A stretch of DNA of 32,167 nucleotides from Natronohydrobacter sp. (GTDB lineage Bacteria > Pseudomonadota > Alphaproteobacteria > Rhodobacterales > Rhodobacteraceae). Numbering within the stretch: the first letter of the stretch is position 1; every line of letters starts with the position of its first letter. The notes under the pieces were generated by a model. That model did no database searches and had not been told where the DNA came from. It was given only the letters and a program-made list of their open reading frames with translations. The translations under genes were made by a program, and so were the position numbers. This document shows, piece after piece, positions 8,630 to 16,199 of this stretch. The DNA is taken from positions 1 through 32,167 of the forward strand of contig JAFIEM010000035.1 in assembly GCA_020832555.1 (NCBI GenBank). Reading direction: 5' to 3'.

Positions 8630-9231
8630 GCCGCTTTCGCCTGAAAGACCTGCGCGACCTTTTCGTTGTTGTCGTGCATCCGCCTGACAGTGACGGACAG
8701 GCCATTCTTGACCAGATGGGGCGGATCGGGTGCAGGACCGAATTGATCTGGCCGCCGAAACGGGCGCTGCCACCGAATGTCGATGTGGTTTTTGCAGGGC
8801 TGTTCTTCGAGAAGCGCAAGGAGCTTTCGAGCATGCTGCGGCGTTCCGAAAAGCCGGGCCCGGCGATCATCGGGGTGGTCGATTACGAGAACCCGGCCAT
8901 GCTCGAATTCGTGCTCGACATAGGCGCGGTGGCCGTGACGTCGAAGCCGGTGAGAAGTTTCGGTATGCTCACCAATCTTGTTGTCGCCTATACGGGGGTT
9001 CTGCGGCAGATGGAGGCCCAGGAACGAATCGCGCGTCTTGAAAAGAAGCTCGCCGGCAAGAAGATCATTGCCAAAGCAAAGGCGATTCTGATCGAAATGC
9101 ATGGGTTGAGCGAAGAAAATGCCTATAAAATGATCAGAGAACAGGCAATGTCTAAGCGAACGTCGATTGAAGACATGGCTCAGGCGATCATCAACGCAAA
9201 TGAGCTTCTCACCGCAAACGGAAAGTTGTAA
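8626..9231 (+). CDS. amiR: AmiR-type ANTAR antitermination regulator
   Basis: AmiR is an RNA-binding antiterminator that lets transcription pass a leader terminator when AmiC releases it. The 201-residue protein has an N-terminal pseudo-receiver domain (about 10-125) that seems to lack a normal acidic phospho-acceptor pocket, then a coiled coil (about 127-145, IARLEKKLAGKK). An ANTAR helical domain follows (about 145-193, AKAILIEMHGLSEENAYKMIR and the SIEDMAQAII end). The start is TTG, sharing bases with the amiC stop (TTGA, 8626-8629) behind a GGGAGGGG ribosome site at 8614-8621. No ATG start is plausible. Coupling to AmiC matches the known 1:1 complex. Its likely RNA target is the leader in front of amiE. 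Confidence 0.92.
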   Translation: MSRFRLKDLRDLFVVVVHPPDSDGQAILDQMGRIGCRTELIWPPKRALPPNVDVVFAGLFFEKRKELSSMLRRSEKPGPAIIGVVDYENPAMLEFVLDIGAVAVTSKPVRSFGMLTNLVVAYTGVLRQMEAQERIARLEKKLAGKKIIAKAKAILIEMHGLSEENAYKMIREQAMSKRTSIEDMAQAIINANELLTANGKL

Positions 9232-9542
9232 TTTCCTCTTGCACGCTGGTCAAAGATGCCCGGCGTCAGCTTCTGGTCAGGTCTGAAAACACTGACCGAA
9301 GTGTCGATAACGACAGTTTCGGGACAGCTCGATGTCGCGCTTTCCCACCTTCCAAACTGACCAGTAAGGCAAAAACTTCGTCACCGGGGCATGATGGCTC
9401 TGGTCTGACAAAGTCGCGCCAATCGCAAGCGGCCTGACGGCTGCGCCGGATCAGTGCTGCCCAATTCCCAAAACGGTCACACGCGCATTGGCAGCACCTT
9501 CGCGTCCACCAAACCTATCCACATACCTGACGGGGTGATGAC
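9232..9542 (+). promoter_or_regulatory. Spacer between amiR and the binding-protein gene, with candidate leader hairpins
   Basis: This stretch has no gene. Hairpin 1 is 9270-9301: CTTC and GGTCAG, with one bulged T, pair with CTGACCGAAG (10 bp). Hairpin 2 follows immediately: TGTCG (9302-9306), loop ATAA, CGACA (9311-9315). The strand CTGGTCAG (9273-9280) can instead pair with CTGACCAG (9357-9364), so the folds are mutually exclusive, as in attenuation-type leaders. No six-base loop with A1/G4 closed by a stem was found here, and no T-tract terminator either. Regulation from this spacer is inferred. Confidence 0.4.
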
Positions 9543-10793
9543 ATGACACAAAATCGCAGATCCTTCCTCAAGACCTCTGTTGCCTTCGGCGCGACCTCGG
9601 CCATCGCGCCGGGATTGTGGACGCGTGCGGCACGCGCTGACGAAAAGATTGATGTCGGCGTTCTGTTCTCTCTGACTGGCGGCCTGTCGATCGTTGAAAG
9701 GTCGCTCGCAGATGCCACGCTGATGGCGATTGCAGAGATCAATGAAGCTGGTGGCGTCCTTGGCAAGATGATCAATCCGATTGTCGAGGACGGCGCGTCG
9801 GATACGCGGACTTTCAACGAGCGCGCAACGAAGCTTGTCGTGAGCGACCGCGTTCCGACGGTGTTCGGATGCTACACCTCGGCGTCGCGCAAGGCCGTGT
9901 TGCCCGTGTTCGAGCGCCGCAACAACATGCTGTTCTACCCGACCTATTACGAAGGGTTCGAGTGTTCGAAGAACGTCGTCTATACCGGCGCCGTGCCCAA
10001 CCAGCAGTTGTCGAACTACATCCCCTGGATCATCAACACATTGGGCAAGAAGAAATTCTTCATCGTCGGGTCGAACTACATCTACCCGCGCGAGATGGCC
10101 AAGGTCTCGAAAATCCTGATCGAGCAGAATGGCGGCGAATGGGTAGCAGACGAATATCTGGAACTCGGCCATTCGGAATGGGGTGCGATGGTGTCGCGCA
10201 TCCGCTCCTCGGGCTGTGATGTGGTCCTGTCAAATGTGGTCGGCGACTCGGTCATCGCCTTCTATCGCGAATTCCGCAACCAGGGCCTGACGCATGACGT
10301 CCTGCCGATCTGTGCGACCGTGACATCGGAGATCGAGATTGCGGCTATGGGACCGGAAGCGGCGGCCGGTTCCTACACATCCTTCCCCTATTTTCAGGCC
10401 ATTGATACCGAGGCGAACAATGCCTTCATCGAGCGCTACCGCAGCTTCGTGAACGACCCGACAGCGGTGACGCAGCACGCGATGGAATGTTCGTATTTTC
10501 AGGTCTATCTGTGGAAACAGGCGGTCGAGGCCGCTGGCGAGGCCACGCCGGATGCGATCCGCGAAGGCATCAAGGGCCAGACCTTTGATGCACCCAATGG
10601 CCGTGTCACCATCGACCCCGAAAACCTGCATTGCTACCTGACGCCGCGGATCGCGCGCTGGGGTGCAGACGGGCAGGGCGAGATCATCGACGAGTATCCC
10701 GAGCCGATCCGGCCGTTGCCCTACGTCGCTTATGGCGAGGCCGAGGATGACCTGTTCTGCACCGGTGCAGGTCTGGATTCCTCGCGTCTCTGA
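9543..10793 (+). CDS. urtA: Urea/short-chain amide ABC transporter substrate-binding protein
   Basis: This periplasmic protein captures urea and/or short amides for the UrtBCDE importer. The 416-residue protein starts with a Tat signal (NRRSFLK at residues 4-10, a hydrophobic stretch, then ARA before Asp, about residue 33), so it is probably exported folded. The mature part is a type I binding fold with VGVLFSLTGGLSIVERS, FGCYTSASRKAVLPV, LFYPTYYEGFE and VGSNYIYPREM. These are the same pocket segments found in AmiC, so the ligand may be an amide as well as urea, as for FmdD of Methylophilus. It is followed at once by a strong terminator (10803-10831). The family is firm; the choice between urea and amide is not. 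Confidence 0.88.
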   Translation: MTQNRRSFLKTSVAFGATSAIAPGLWTRAARADEKIDVGVLFSLTGGLSIVERSLADATLMAIAEINEAGGVLGKMINPIVEDGASDTRTFNERATKLVVSDRVPTVFGCYTSASRKAVLPVFERRNNMLFYPTYYEGFECSKNVVYTGAVPNQQLSNYIPWIINTLGKKKFFIVGSNYIYPREMAKVSKILIEQNGGEWVADEYLELGHSEWGAMVSRIRSSGCDVVLSNVVGDSVIAFYREFRNQGLTHDVLPICATVTSEIEIAAMGPEAAAGSYTSFPYFQAIDTEANNAFIERYRSFVNDPTAVTQHAMECSYFQVYLWKQAVEAAGEATPDAIREGIKGQTFDAPNGRVTIDPENLHCYLTPRIARWGADGQGEIIDEYPEPIRPLPYVAYGEAEDDLFCTGAGLDSSRL

Positions 10794-10802
10794 AGCACCC
10801 CG

Positions 10803-10831
10803 GCGGGCGCCGGGATGGCGCCCGCTTTTTT
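10803..10831 (+). terminator. Intrinsic terminator between urtA and urtB
   Basis: GCGGGCGCC (10803-10811), loop GGGAT, then GGCGCCCGC (10817-10825) form a perfect 9-bp stem followed by T6 (10826-10831). It lies 10 bases past the urtA stop and just before urtB. Partial termination here would give more binding protein than membrane subunits, a common arrangement for ABC importers. Confidence 0.85.
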
Positions 10832-10854
10832 CGAGGTTCATGGCGGAGTTTTCG

Positions 10855-11748
10855 ATGTTCGAGACGCTTTTCATCGGGTTGTCCTTGACGTCAGTGTTGC
10901 TGCTGATCGCGCTCGGGCTCTCGATTACCTACGGCGCGATGGGTGTGATCAACATGGCCCATGGCGAGTTGGTGATGATCGGGGCCTATACGGCGGTGCT
11001 GTCCGGGATTTACCTTGGATTCAACATCTTCGCGGCCATTCCTCTTGCATTCCTGACGGCGGCGCTACTGGGGCTGCTGATCGAGAGGGTGGTGATCCGC
11101 AGGCTCTATGGCCGGATCATCGACACGCTTCTGGCCACTTGGGGGGTGGCCATCATCTTGCAGCAATTGATCCGGCTGGAATTCGGCATGACCTTTTTCG
11201 GCATCCGCATTCAGGGCCTGGGGCCAGGTTTGCAGCAGATGCGCGTGCCCTCCTACCTGATGCAGCCCTACGAATTTGCCGGGATCATGATCCAACCTTA
11301 CCGCACCTTCATCATCGTGGTGACAATCCTGTTGACCTTGCTGACATGGTTCCTGATGTACCGCACCTCCATCGGGGTCCAGATCCGCGCGATCATGCGC
11401 AATCCGCAAATGGCGGCGGCCTGCGGGATCGACGTGCGGCGCGTGTCTGCGATGACCTTCGCCTATGGATCTGGCCTTGCGGGGATCGCCGGTGTTCTGC
11501 TGGCGGGGTTCCGCACCGTGATGCCTGAAATGGGCGCCAATGTGGTGGTGGATGGATTCCTCGTCGTGGTCGTGGGCGGCGTCGGCAGCTTGCTTGGAAC
11601 GGTCCTGTCTGCGGGGCTGCTTGGCCAAATCAACGGGATCGTGTCGGTGCTCTACAATGACATCATCGCCCGCGCTGTCGTCTTCGCGGTGGTCATCGGG
11701 ATCATCCTGTGGCGGCCCAATGGGCTCTTCTCCTTCAGATCGAGGTAA
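10855..11748 (+). CDS. urtB: Urea/amide ABC transporter permease UrtB
   Basis: This is an inner-membrane permease of the branched-chain amino acid type (LivH/UrtB). It is about 297 residues with some eight hydrophobic helices. Typical segments are ALGLSITYGAMGVINMAHGELVMIGAY in the N-terminal half, the coupling-helix region IRAIMRNPQMAAACGIDVRRV, and GFLVVVVGGVGSLLGTVL. The ATG at 10855 is preferred because GGAG (10845-10848) is six bases upstream. The ATG at 10840, five codons earlier, is possible but has its GAGG only three bases away. It follows the urtA terminator, so it depends on readthrough or on its own promoter. Confidence 0.92.
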   Translation: MFETLFIGLSLTSVLLLIALGLSITYGAMGVINMAHGELVMIGAYTAVLSGIYLGFNIFAAIPLAFLTAALLGLLIERVVIRRLYGRIIDTLLATWGVAIILQQLIRLEFGMTFFGIRIQGLGPGLQQMRVPSYLMQPYEFAGIMIQPYRTFIIVVTILLTLLTWFLMYRTSIGVQIRAIMRNPQMAAACGIDVRRVSAMTFAYGSGLAGIAGVLLAGFRTVMPEMGANVVVDGFLVVVVGGVGSLLGTVLSAGLLGQINGIVSVLYNDIIARAVVFAVVIGIILWRPNGLFSFRSR

Positions 11749-11753
11749 CTGTG

Positions 11754-12902
11754 ATGTCGAATAAGGCATTTCTGCTGGGCGATCGCGCTGTCTATATCGC
11801 CTTCATCGTCATCGTTCTGGGCTTGCCGCTGCTGATCAGCGATGTGTTCTGGCTCAACCGTGTCGCACGCTATCTGGTCTTCGGAATGCTGGGGATCGCG
11901 ATGGCGCTGTCCTGGGGCTATGCGGGCATCCTGAACCTTGGTCAGGGTCTGTTCTTCGGGATCGGGGCCTATATGGTCGCGATGTCACTGAAACTGCAAA
12001 GCTGGACCTCGCTGCAGCAGGGCTCGGACACGCCAGTGCCGGATTTCATGCTCTGGAACGCCCAGCCCGGTGCGCCGACGGATCTGTGCTGCATCGTTCC
12101 CGGCTCATGGCTGTGGATTCCGTTTCAAGCGCAGTGGTTCGGCATCTTCATGGCCATCGCACTGCCCGTGATCGTGGCGCTGATCATCGGGGTGACGATC
12201 TTCAGGCTGCGTGTTTCCGGCGTCTATGTCGCGATCATCACGCTGGCGCTGGTGCTGCTGACACGCCTGATCTTCATCGATGCGCAGCCCATCACCAACG
12301 GTTTCAACGGTCTGACCGATCTCGGCTGGCTGACAATAGGCGGGGTCGAGTTCGATCCCCTGATGATCGAGACCTATTACATCGTCGCCGTGTCGGTCTG
12401 CATCGTGCTGTTGCTGACACGCTGGCTGGTTTCCACGCGCGCAGGGCTCATCCTGCAATCCACGCGAGATGACGCCAATCGTGCGCGGTATCTGGGCTAT
12501 GACGTGGCCTCCTACCAGATCTTCTTCTTCACGGTGTCGGCGGCGATTGCGGGCTTTGCGGGACTTCTGTTCGTGATTGTCTCGGAATTTGCGACCCCTA
12601 CCTATTTCGACATCGCCTTTTCGATCTCGATGGTGGTCTGGGCGGCTGTAGGCGGGCGCTCGTCGCTGATCGGGGCGGCGATTGGGGCCATCCTGATCAA
12701 CACCATCGAGGCGACCGTGTCGGAAAGCGAGATGTTCCAACAGGCGTGGCGGCTGATCATCGGCGTGCTGTTCGTGCTGATCGTTCTCTACATGCCGCGC
12801 GGGCTTGCCGGATTGGCGCGCGACATCCTGACCCGGCTGGTGTCGCTTGGGCGAACCAAAAACCCCGATGCGGCCAATGCCAGCCGCAACCCGGCCGAAT
12901 GA
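11754..12902 (+). CDS. urtC: Urea/amide ABC transporter permease UrtC
   Basis: This is the second permease subunit (LivM/UrtC type), 382 residues. It has hydrophobic helices throughout and the family segments MALSWGYAGILNLGQGLFFGIGAYMVAM, FRLRVSGVYVAIITLAL, TNGFNGLTDL (substrate gate region in this family) and TRDDANRARYLGYDVASYQ (coupling region). The ATG at 11754 has GAGG at 11742-11745 and sits five bases after the urtB stop. An in-frame ATG at 11709 inside urtB is unlikely. The hydrophilic C-terminal tail is about 25 residues. Confidence 0.93.
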   Translation: MSNKAFLLGDRAVYIAFIVIVLGLPLLISDVFWLNRVARYLVFGMLGIAMALSWGYAGILNLGQGLFFGIGAYMVAMSLKLQSWTSLQQGSDTPVPDFMLWNAQPGAPTDLCCIVPGSWLWIPFQAQWFGIFMAIALPVIVALIIGVTIFRLRVSGVYVAIITLALVLLTRLIFIDAQPITNGFNGLTDLGWLTIGGVEFDPLMIETYYIVAVSVCIVLLLTRWLVSTRAGLILQSTRDDANRARYLGYDVASYQIFFFTVSAAIAGFAGLLFVIVSEFATPTYFDIAFSISMVVWAAVGGRSSLIGAAIGAILINTIEATVSESEMFQQAWRLIIGVLFVLIVLYMPRGLAGLARDILTRLVSLGRTKNPDAANASRNPAE

Positions 12903-12915
12903 TGCGGAGGCAGGT

Positions 12916-13662
12916 ATGAAAGCGGCACTCACAATTGACGCGCTCGAAGTCAACTTTGGTGGTTTCAAGGCCGTTGACCGCATGACAACCGTGATCGACG
13001 ATGGCGAATTGCGGGTCATCCTTGGCCCGAACGGCGCGGGCAAGACGACCTTGATGGATCTGGTCAGCGGCAAGACGGCCTCGACCGGGGGCAAGGTCCA
13101 TCTTTACGGACGCGAGATCACCAACTGGCCCGAACACCTGATCGCGCGCGAAGGCGTCGGGCGTAAGTTCCAGATCCCCTCGATCTTCCGTGACCTTACG
13201 GTTCTGCAGAACCTTGAAGTTGCGGTCAGTCAGGAGCCAAGGGTGTTTCGCAACCTGCGGCTGGGCATGGCCGCCGCAGATCGCAAGCGCATCGATGAGG
13301 TGATCGATCTGACGGGGCTGGAACCTGTGCTCGAAACAATCGCTGGCGATCTGAGCCACGGGCAGATGCAATGGCTGGAACTGGGCATGCTGATCACGCA
13401 GCAATCGCGGGTCATTCTGCTGGATGAGCCGACGGCCGGAATGACGCAGGGCGAGACCTCGAAAACCGCTGATATCATCCTGCGGCTGAAGGGATCGCAT
13501 ACGATCATCGTGGTCGAGCATGACATGGCCTTCGTGCGCAAGATCGCCGAGAAAGTGACGGTCATGCATATGGGCAAGCTGTTGGCCGAAGGGCCGATCA
13601 AGGCCATCGAGGCCGATCCGGCTGTTCGCGAAGCCTATCTTGGAACCGGGGGGCTGCACTGA
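12916..13662 (+). CDS. urtD: Urea/amide ABC transporter ATP-binding protein UrtD
   Basis: This is a cytosolic ATPase subunit of the importer, 248 residues. Walker A is GPNGAGKT at 37-44. The signature is LSHGQ at about 146-150 instead of LSGGQ, a variant usual for UrtD and LivG. Walker B is ILLDEP at about 167-172, followed by the switch histidine in VVEHDM. The ATG at 12916 has GGAGG seven bases upstream (12907-12911). The longer frame from 12847 overlaps urtC and is unlikely. The stop overlaps the urtE start by one base. Confidence 0.94.
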   Translation: MKAALTIDALEVNFGGFKAVDRMTTVIDDGELRVILGPNGAGKTTLMDLVSGKTASTGGKVHLYGREITNWPEHLIAREGVGRKFQIPSIFRDLTVLQNLEVAVSQEPRVFRNLRLGMAAADRKRIDEVIDLTGLEPVLETIAGDLSHGQMQWLELGMLITQQSRVILLDEPTAGMTQGETSKTADIILRLKGSHTIIVVEHDMAFVRKIAEKVTVMHMGKLLAEGPIKAIEADPAVREAYLGTGGLH

Positions 13663-14354
13663 TGCTGACGCTGCATAACGTCAACAGTTTCTATGGCCGC
13701 AGCCAGGCACTGCATGACCTGAGCTTTGAAGCCCCTGATGGCCAGATCGTTGCCATTCTCGGGCGTAACGGGGTCGGCAAGACGACACTCTTGCGCACGA
13801 TCATGGGCCTGACCGACCGATCCGAGGGCCGGATTGATCTGGGTGGGCAGGATATTGGCGTGCTGCCGACCTTCGCACGAGCCCGCGCCGGGATTGCCTA
13901 TGTGCCGCAGGGGCGCATGATCATTCCTGATTTCACCATCCGCGACAATATCCTGATGGGCGGTTTCGCGGCAGGTGGGGCGCGTCATATTCCCGAAATC
14001 GTGCCGGAACTGTTCCCCTATCTGATGGACAATCTGGACCGGCCCGGCGGTGTGCTCTCGGGCGGACAGCAGCAGCAGCTTGCCATCGCGCGGGCGCTCG
14101 CGTGCAAGCCGAAAATCCTTCTGATGGATGAACCCACCGAGGGCATCCAGCCCAATATCGTTCAGCAGATCGAGGACAGCATCATTCGCCTGAACCGCGA
14201 ACTTGGTCTGACGATCCTGCTGGTCGAACAGAATGTCGATTTCGCCAAAAGGGCGGCAGCGAGCTTTGCCATGGTCGAGAATGGCACGGTTGTAGCCTCG
14301 GGTGCGATCGGCACGCTCACGGATGATCTGGTCTCTCGGCATATGGCGATCTGA
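13662..14354 (+). CDS. urtE: Urea/amide ABC transporter ATP-binding protein UrtE
   Basis: This is the second ATPase subunit (LivF/UrtE type), 230 residues. Walker A is GRNGVGKT at 34-41, the signature is LSGGQQQQ at about 132-139, Walker B is LLMDEPTEGIQP near 153, and the H-loop position reads LLVEQNVDF, where Gln replaces His as in LivF. The full transporter set is therefore urtABCDE in canonical order. One-base overlaps (TGATG) with urtD upstream and ureE downstream tie transport and urease genes into one transcript. Confidence 0.94.
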   Translation: MLTLHNVNSFYGRSQALHDLSFEAPDGQIVAILGRNGVGKTTLLRTIMGLTDRSEGRIDLGGQDIGVLPTFARARAGIAYVPQGRMIIPDFTIRDNILMGGFAAGGARHIPEIVPELFPYLMDNLDRPGGVLSGGQQQQLAIARALACKPKILLMDEPTEGIQPNIVQQIEDSIIRLNRELGLTILLVEQNVDFAKRAAASFAMVENGTVVASGAIGTLTDDLVSRHMAI

Positions 14355-14815
14355 TGGAAGTTTTCACGACAATCCTCGGCAAGGCGGATGCGCCGGAATA
14401 CAAGGCACAAGTGCATCACCTGTCCCATGCTCATGCGCTGGACGTGTTGCGCCTGTCACGCGCAGACCTGTCGCGCAGACGCCTGCGCGCCACCAGCGAG
14501 GCCGGGGCAGAAGTCGCGATTGCGCTGCCGCGTGATCAGCAACTCTACGATGGCGCGCTGCTTGTCCTTGAGCCGGATCGTGCGCTGATCGTGCGGGTCG
14601 AGACCGAGATATGGCTTCGCCTTGCAGCGGCCGATCAGGCGGCCGCGCTGCGACTGGGATATTTCTGCGGCAATTTTCACTGGCGCGTCCGGTTCGAGGG
14701 CGCGCATTTGCTGATCGCCATCGACACCGGTCTCGACACCTATCTTGCGCGGCTGGAGCCGATGCTGGAAGCGGGCGAGGTGTGGCGTGTTCCCGACGGG
14801 GAGCAACCGGCATGA
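14354..14815 (+). CDS. ureE: Urease accessory protein UreE (nickel metallochaperone)
   Basis: UreE delivers nickel to the UreFGD-apourease complex. The 153-residue protein has the N-terminal peptide-binding domain and a C-terminal metal-binding domain. The conserved interface histidine is in YFCGNFHW, a divergent form of the usual GNRH motif. The His-rich C-terminal tail found in enterobacterial UreE is absent; the protein ends [10 protein letters not shown]. It starts in the urtE stop and its own stop overlaps the ureF start (ATGA, 14812-14815). It is placed before the structural genes rather than after them. Confidence 0.85.
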   Translation: MEVFTTILGKADAPEYKAQVHHLSHAHALDVLRLSRADLSRRRLRATSEAGAEVAIALPRDQQLYDGALLVLEPDRALIVRVETEIWLRLAAADQAAALRLGYFCGNFHWRVRFEGAHLLIAIDTGLDTYLARLEPMLEAGEVWRVPDGEQPA

Positions 14816-15498
14816 GCGCGCACAGCCTCGCGCTGATCCGGCTTCTGCAAGTGTCGGATACGGCCTTCCCTTCCGGCGCCTTCGCCTTCTCATCGGGTTT
14901 GGAGACGCTGTTCAACGAGGGTCGCGTGCGCGCGCCAGAGGACATTCAGGCGGTACTTGTCGGACAGATCCTGCCGCGCTGGGCGAGTTTCGACCGGGTG
15001 TTTCTGCAAGCGGCCCATGCTGCCGCAGGCGATCCGGGCAAGCTTTCGGAAATCGACGCGCGCTGTCATCTGCAAAGCAGTTCGGACAGGCTGGCGCAGG
15101 CCTCACGACGCATCGGGCGTTCGCTTCTCTCTGTGCATGCACGGATCGGCACGGCTGGTGCGGCGGCCTATCGCAGCCACACAGACCGACCCGATCTGCG
15201 CGAAGCCAGCACCTATGAACCGGTCATTCAGGGTCTGATCGGAGCGGGTCTGGGGCTGAGCGTGGATGAATGTGAACTCGGTGCCGTTCACAGCACCTGC
15301 ATGGCCTTTGTCTCGGCGGCGGTACGTCTGGGGCGGCTGGGTGCCATCGAGGCGCAAAGCCTGCTCGCAGACGTTGCGCCAGAAATCCTTGCAACACTGG
15401 AACAGCCCGCCCCGCAACTCGCCGGTGCCTTTTCCCCTTTCGCCGAAATCGCGGCGCTGCGTCGCAACGCGATGCAAGCCGTTCTGTTTGCAACATAA
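14812..15498 (+). CDS. ureF: Urease accessory protein UreF
   Basis: UreF is the all-helical accessory protein that bridges UreD and UreG during nickel insertion. The 228-residue protein shows the family's N-terminal [21 protein letters not shown], the LREAS segment in the middle and the C-terminal [19 protein letters not shown]. The ATG at 14812 overlaps the ureE stop; longer versions of the frame run into ureE and are rejected. It precedes the structural subunit genes by only 14 bases. Confidence 0.9.
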   Translation: MSAHSLALIRLLQVSDTAFPSGAFAFSSGLETLFNEGRVRAPEDIQAVLVGQILPRWASFDRVFLQAAHAAAGDPGKLSEIDARCHLQSSSDRLAQASRRIGRSLLSVHARIGTAGAAAYRSHTDRPDLREASTYEPVIQGLIGAGLGLSVDECELGAVHSTCMAFVSAAVRLGRLGAIEAQSLLADVAPEILATLEQPAPQLAGAFSPFAEIAALRRNAMQAVLFAT

Positions 15499-15512
15499 CA
15501 AGGAGGTTCATC

Positions 15513-16196
15513 ATGCGTCTGAGCCCGACAGAGCTGGAACGTCTGACCATCTTCACCGCCGCCGAACTTGCGCGCAAGCGCCGTGCACGCGGGTTGCGGT
15601 TGAATGTTCCCGAAGCCGTGGCGTTGATCACGGATGAAATCCTTGAGGGCGCGCGCGACGGGGCGAGTGTGGCCGAGATGATCAGCTTCGGCTCGACCGT
15701 GCTGACAACGGATGACGTGATGCCCGGCGTCGCCGATCTGGTGCCGATGATCCAGGTTGAGGGCGTGTTTCCGGATGGCACTAAGCTGGTCACAGTGCAT
15801 GACCCGATCCGCCCCGGTGCGCTGCCCGTGGATGAAAGCGTTGGTCAGCCCGGTGAAATCCGCGCGGAAGAGGGCGAGATCGAACTGAATGCAGGGCGCG
15901 AGAAGGTCACGCTGGTCGTGCGCAATACGGGCGACCGTCCAGTGCAGGTCGGTAGCCATTATCACCTGTTCGAGGCCAACAAGGCGCTGGATTTCGACCG
16001 CGCGGCGGCTTTCGGCTACCGGCTCGATATTCCTGCCGGAACAGCTGTGCGTTTCGAGCCGGGGCAGGAAAAGGAGGTCACGCTCTGCACGTTCGGGGGC
16101 GAGAAACGCCTGAGTGGCCTGAACAACCTGACGCGCGGCGAAGGGTTGCAAGACGCCCTTGCCCGCGCACAGGCCGCTGGTTTTCGGGGAGCATGA
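15513..16196 (+). CDS. ureAB: Fused urease gamma/beta subunit (UreAB)
   Basis: One 227-residue protein contains both small urease subunits. Residues 1-100 are UreA (gamma): [30 protein letters not shown] and the [18 protein letters not shown] end. A short linker (about 101-113) leads to UreB (beta), starting at [17 protein letters not shown], with [23 protein letters not shown] and the [12 protein letters not shown] segment. The frame is continuous with no hidden stop. The ribosome site AAGGAGG (15500-15506) is strong. Gamma-beta fusion is known in Helicobacter and some other lineages, while separate ureA and ureB are usual in Rhodobacterales as recalled. It lies three bases before ureC. Confidence 0.93.
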   Translation: MRLSPTELERLTIFTAAELARKRRARGLRLNVPEAVALITDEILEGARDGASVAEMISFGSTVLTTDDVMPGVADLVPMIQVEGVFPDGTKLVTVHDPIRPGALPVDESVGQPGEIRAEEGEIELNAGREKVTLVVRNTGDRPVQVGSHYHLFEANKALDFDRAAAFGYRLDIPAGTAVRFEPGQEKEVTLCTFGGEKRLSGLNNLTRGEGLQDALARAQAAGFRGA

Positions 16197-16199
16197 GCG

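Noticed and set aside
9488-9506. Sigma-54-like promoter before urtA (GG at 9490-9491 and GC at 9502-9503, 10 bases apart)
   Set aside because: Only the GG/GC core fits; the -12 element reads TCGC instead of TTGC and the -24 flank is imperfect. Too weak to call without transcript data.
9232-9542. Search for A1/G4 hexaloop hairpins (AmiR target) in the amiR-urtA spacer
   Set aside because: Every ANNGNN six-mer was checked by eye; none was closed by three or more pairs other than one made only of wobble pairs.
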